This document shows positions 61,698-64,000 of a DNA stretch of 64,000 nt, one piece after another (the first letter of the stretch is position 1; every line of letters starts with the position of its first letter). The stretch comes from Pseudomonas sp. WN033 (GTDB lineage Bacteria > Pseudomonadota > Gammaproteobacteria > Pseudomonadales > Pseudomonadaceae). The notes beneath the pieces were generated by a model. It had not been told where the DNA came from. It did not search any database and saw only the letters and a list, made by a program, of their open reading frames with translations. The position numbers and the translations under genes are program-made. The stretch lies in the NCBI GenBank assembly GCA_002287035.1, contig NSKG01000014.1, forward strand, positions 1-64,000, given 5' to 3'.

Positions 61698-61991
61698 TTA
61701 AGCCACCCGCTGGCGCACGAACACCGACTCGTACTCGATACGTCCATCGCGCTCGGCTACCGGGGTGATGAAAAGGGCCAGCTCACCCAGTTCGGCATGC
61801 TGCAGGACATAGGTGGCCTGCGGCAGGTGTGGCCGTGGTCCGCTGAAATTCAGAGAAAAGGCCTCGAACTCAGGGCTGGGGGGCGTAGAACCATTTACCG
61901 CCTCGAGCTGAAGCGGGTAGTCAGGGGCAGCAAGGACTTCAAACTGGCTGCCCTGGTGCTGGGTGAAGCGTTCCTGGCTGATCTGTTGCAT
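61698..61991 (-). CDS. small conserved protein beside the collar locus (DUF6916-like)
   Basis: 97 residues, beta-rich: FTQHQGSQFEVLAAPDYPLQ, LEAVNGSTPPSPEFEAFSLN, ATYVLQHAELGELALFITPV, YESVFVRQRVA. It has no signal or membrane segment. Small proteins of this kind (DUF6916 in my recollection) are often found next to collar-domain genes. It lies 3 bases from the GNAT stop on the opposite strand. It may be a partner or chaperone of the collar proteins. The family name is tentative. Confidence 0.65.
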   Translation of the reverse strand: MQQISQERFTQHQGSQFEVLAAPDYPLQLEAVNGSTPPSPEFEAFSLNFSGPRPHLPQATYVLQHAELGELALFITPVAERDGRIEYESVFVRQRVA

Positions 61992-62000
61992 AGGATGTCC

Positions 62001-62687
62001 TTAATCTTGTTGGCAGACTGTTCGGGTGCGTGCGACACGCAATAGCTCGGCAAACAGCCGTCGCTGACGGGCACTGAAGAGCAGAAATTCCGGGTGCCAT
62101 TGTACCCCGATGAGAAAATCCTCGCGCGGATCCTCGACCGCCTGGACAATGCCGTCCAGATCCCGACCTACTACCTGTAGGCCTGCGCCAACGCGGTCGA
62201 TGGCCTGATTGTGCAGGCTGTTGATCCGGCAACGCTGGGTGCCCAGGTGTTCGGCCAGCCCCGAACCTTCCTGAACCTGCAGGGTTTTCAGCGGCAGCAC
62301 GGTCCAGCGGTTTGAGGTCATCTTGCGATGGGATTTCAGCTCCTGAAACAGGTTGCCGCCCAGCCTGGCATTGAGCAACTGCGCGCCACGGCAGATACCC
62401 AGCAGCGGCAGACCGTGATCGAGGGCGTCATCGATCACCGCCGCTTCCAGCGCATCACGTTCGGGGTCGTACTTTGGGTGGACTTCGGGCTCGGCGGCAT
62501 ACAGTACCGGGTCTATGTCGTGGCCGCCGGTGATAACCACGGCCTGATAGCTGAGTTGTTCCCAGGCGTCTCCGGGACGTACTTGCACGGGCTGGCCACC
62601 ATACAGGCGGATGGCCGCGGCGACCAGTACGCGTGGGCCGAACGCACCGCGCCGGGGACCGGTAATGGCGACTATTGGTCGATTCAT
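62001..62687 (-). CDS. class I glutamine amidotransferase, peptidase C26 (PuuD-like)
   Basis: 228 residues. Catalytic Cys in LPLLGICRGAQLLNARLGGN (about 96-115), His/Glu in IGVQWHPEFL. Sequence of the gamma-glutamyl hydrolase group (PuuD and relatives): VVITGGHDIDPVLYAAEPE. It should cleave a gamma-glutamyl amide bond. The ATG overlaps the stop of the amidoligase gene by 4 bases, so the two enzymes act in the same pathway, one making and one breaking a gamma-glutamyl-type bond. Confidence 0.88.
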   Translation of the reverse strand: MNRPIVAITGPRRGAFGPRVLVAAAIRLYGGQPVQVRPGDAWEQLSYQAVVITGGHDIDPVLYAAEPEVHPKYDPERDALEAAVIDDALDHGLPLLGICRGAQLLNARLGGNLFQELKSHRKMTSNRWTVLPLKTLQVQEGSGLAEHLGTQRCRINSLHNQAIDRVGAGLQVVGRDLDGIVQAVEDPREDFLIGVQWHPEFLLFSARQRRLFAELLRVARTRTVCQQD

Positions 62688-63688
62688 TGCATATCACTCA
62701 GCCAGTGGTGGTTGATCTGCTCGGGCCAGTTGTCGAGCAGGCGCGCCAGGCCCTGATCCAGATGGCGGGCATAGGCTTGGCAGCAGGCCTTCAGACGTGC
62801 CGGGTCGCAGGCCAGGCGTTCGACTTCCAGCCAGTCGCCCCAAGCCAGATGCAGGCCCCAGCCGGGCTGGTCGATCAGGCAGTCGGGCAGGCGGTAGTGA
62901 AAGGTTGGTCGGGGCTTGATCAGTTCGTCACCCGCACGGGCCAGAACCCGTTGTGGATCCAGGTGCTTGAACAGCGGTAGCAGATCCAGGGCGCGGTTAC
63001 GGGTTGGGTTGGCGGTCAGGTAATCGTCGATCAGGCCCGTGAGCCCAGGCTGGTAGTCGGCGGCGATGACCTGGCGCACATAATCCAGCGGGAATGGGTC
63101 GACGTAACTGGTCAGGCGCCGGGTAAAGTTGATGTTGGCCCGCTCTCGCAGCCAGTCATGCAGGCACAGGAAGGCTTGCAAATAGGCGAGCAGGGTGGTT
63201 GGTTCGGTATCCGGCACTTCGGGGTTGAACTGCATGCCAAAGGCATTGGCCAGGCGATCACCAGTGCCTTTGGCTCCAGCCCGGCGCAGGTGCTCAATCA
63301 GGGTGTCGATTTCGTGCAGGCGGTCGAGTGGCAGTGGCGGGCTGACCAGTTCCAGCGGCACCAAGCCCTCGGATAGCCATTTGAGCGCCTCTTCGGCCGA
63401 GTTCATCAGTTCATCGCCCAGATCATTGGGTCGGCGCTGCTCGCGGCCGAGCTTTTTCAACAGACTGAAATCCAGCTCCACCACCCAGTCTCCAGCCGGA
63501 TCGCCGTGCAGGGTGCGCTCATAACGGCTGCTGTGCTGTATCTCGCAACCGAGAAATTCGGCGCTCAGCTGGGTCAGATGGTCAAGGCTCAGGCCGTTCA
63601 TCTCAAGTTCGACGCCGACTCGCCGCAATGTCCCGTCAAGTCGCTGGCTACGCGGGGGCCAGGGGAATGCTGGTAGTGCTGTGGCCAT
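62684..63688 (-). CDS. amidoligase family protein (COOH-NH2 ligase fold)
   Basis: 334 residues. The N-terminal RVGVELEMNGLSLDHLTQLS and EFLGCEIQHSSRYERTLHGD, then GDWVVELDFSLLKKLGREQR with Glu/Asp metal-ligand candidates, and NAFGMQFNPEVPDTEP match the glutamine-synthetase-like amidoligase superfamily (PF12224) described by Iyer and Aravind. These occur beside class I amidotransferases, as here. The substrate is unknown; formation of a gamma-glutamyl amide or peptide tag is likely. No signal peptide. Confidence 0.85.
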   Translation of the reverse strand: MATALPAFPWPPRSQRLDGTLRRVGVELEMNGLSLDHLTQLSAEFLGCEIQHSSRYERTLHGDPAGDWVVELDFSLLKKLGREQRRPNDLGDELMNSAEEALKWLSEGLVPLELVSPPLPLDRLHEIDTLIEHLRRAGAKGTGDRLANAFGMQFNPEVPDTEPTTLLAYLQAFLCLHDWLRERANINFTRRLTSYVDPFPLDYVRQVIAADYQPGLTGLIDDYLTANPTRNRALDLLPLFKHLDPQRVLARAGDELIKPRPTFHYRLPDCLIDQPGWGLHLAWGDWLEVERLACDPARLKACCQAYARHLDQGLARLLDNWPEQINHHWLSDMQ

Positions 63689-63749
63689 TCAGGTGCTCCT
63701 CCGGAATCTGCACGGTTTATGCTTGAGCATGGCAGGTGCCTGGTGCGTG

Positions 63750-64000
63750 TCAGTCGCCTCTGGCCTGACCATCCAGCCTGGGGTCGGCGCCGCCGCGCCA
63801 GTGGCCGTTCAGTCGTTCTATGCCATGCAGACCGCTGGTCATGGTTTCGACCCGAACCCGATGGCCAAGTTCTTCCAGCGGGCGTTGCAGTTGCTCCAGT
63901 GCGCTGCCGGCTTCCAGCTCGATGCCGCGTCCACGTTCGACCATGGCGGGCAAGGCAATTGCTTGCTGAATATCCATGTCCCAGTCGAGCACACCGATCA
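63750..64000 (-). CDS. gamma-glutamyltransferase, C-terminal part (runs off the window)
   Basis: Only the C-terminal 83 codons are in view. The pattern LDWDMDIQQAIALPAMVERG, AGSALEQLQRPLEELGHRVR, SGLHGIERLNGHWRGGADPR is that of the small-subunit end of gamma-glutamyltranspeptidases. The catalytic Thr lies outside the window. It is transcribed towards the amidoligase gene with 61 bases between, continuing the gamma-glutamyl theme. Confidence 0.8.
   Translation of the reverse strand, partial: IGVLDWDMDIQQAIALPAMVERGRGIELEAGSALEQLQRPLEELGHRVRVETMTSGLHGIERLNGHWRGGADPRLDGQARGD

Overview
The window looks like the chromosome of a high-GC gammaproteobacterium of the Pseudomonas/Halopseudomonas type. 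The support is the family make-up (Pseudomonas-style sbp-cysTWA, recCBD, a pseudomonad-type small conserved protein, two glutamine-synthetase relatives) and REP-type palindromes with GTAGGAGCG...CGCTCCTAC ends. The genus is an inference. I saw no tRNA, rRNA, CRISPR array, transposase or replication origin.

Layout. (1) 37-12412: a flagellar rod/hook/filament cluster. A short flagellin and flgA lie on the minus strand, then flgB-C-D-E-F-G-H-I-J-K-L on the plus strand, then a LafW-like gene. The axial proteins are short, the order is uninterrupted and no chemotaxis genes are interleaved, which suggests a secondary (lateral, Flag-2-like) flagellum rather than the usual Pseudomonas polar one. FlgJ carries an SLT-type transglycosylase domain. 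(2) 12638-18430: a small conserved gene, a REPIN, the sulfate/thiosulfate importer sbp-cysT-cysW-cysA, a convergent LysR regulator, and a DUF1127 gene whose 5' part contains a large palindrome. (3) 18436-23562: a MetX-like alpha/beta hydrolase divergent from a type III glutamine synthetase, an orphan TauA-type binding protein, a TetR regulator and an OmpA-like small barrel. (4) 23621-35522: a Tat-exported aldo/keto reductase with an NTT/MFS-type transporter, an alkylsulfatase, the two carboxynorspermidine-pathway genes, a four-domain VOC lipoprotein, a PuuA-like ligase, and an OmpA protein with a duplicated N-terminal domain. (5) 35677-46300: recC-recB-recD, then a convergent Nudix hydrolase coupled to an unknown gene. 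(6) 46468-47815: three consecutive small heat-shock protein genes behind a sigma-32-like promoter.

(7) 48087-61991 is the most unusual part. A single 3,849-residue gene encodes a signal peptide, an inverse-autotransporter (intimin/invasin-type) beta-barrel and an enormous parallel beta-helix passenger, built from three diverged copies of a module of roughly 900-1,150 residues and ending in a cysteine-containing cap. It is followed at once, on the same strand, by three tandem phage-tail-collar (MdpB-like) proteins and a translationally coupled GNAT acetyltransferase, with a small convergent protein at the end. No other phage genes are present. The arrangement suggests a dedicated cell-surface system rather than a prophage remnant. 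(8) 62001-64000: a C26-type glutamine amidotransferase, an amidoligase and the 3' end of a gamma-glutamyltransferase, a gamma-glutamyl/amide-bond cluster.
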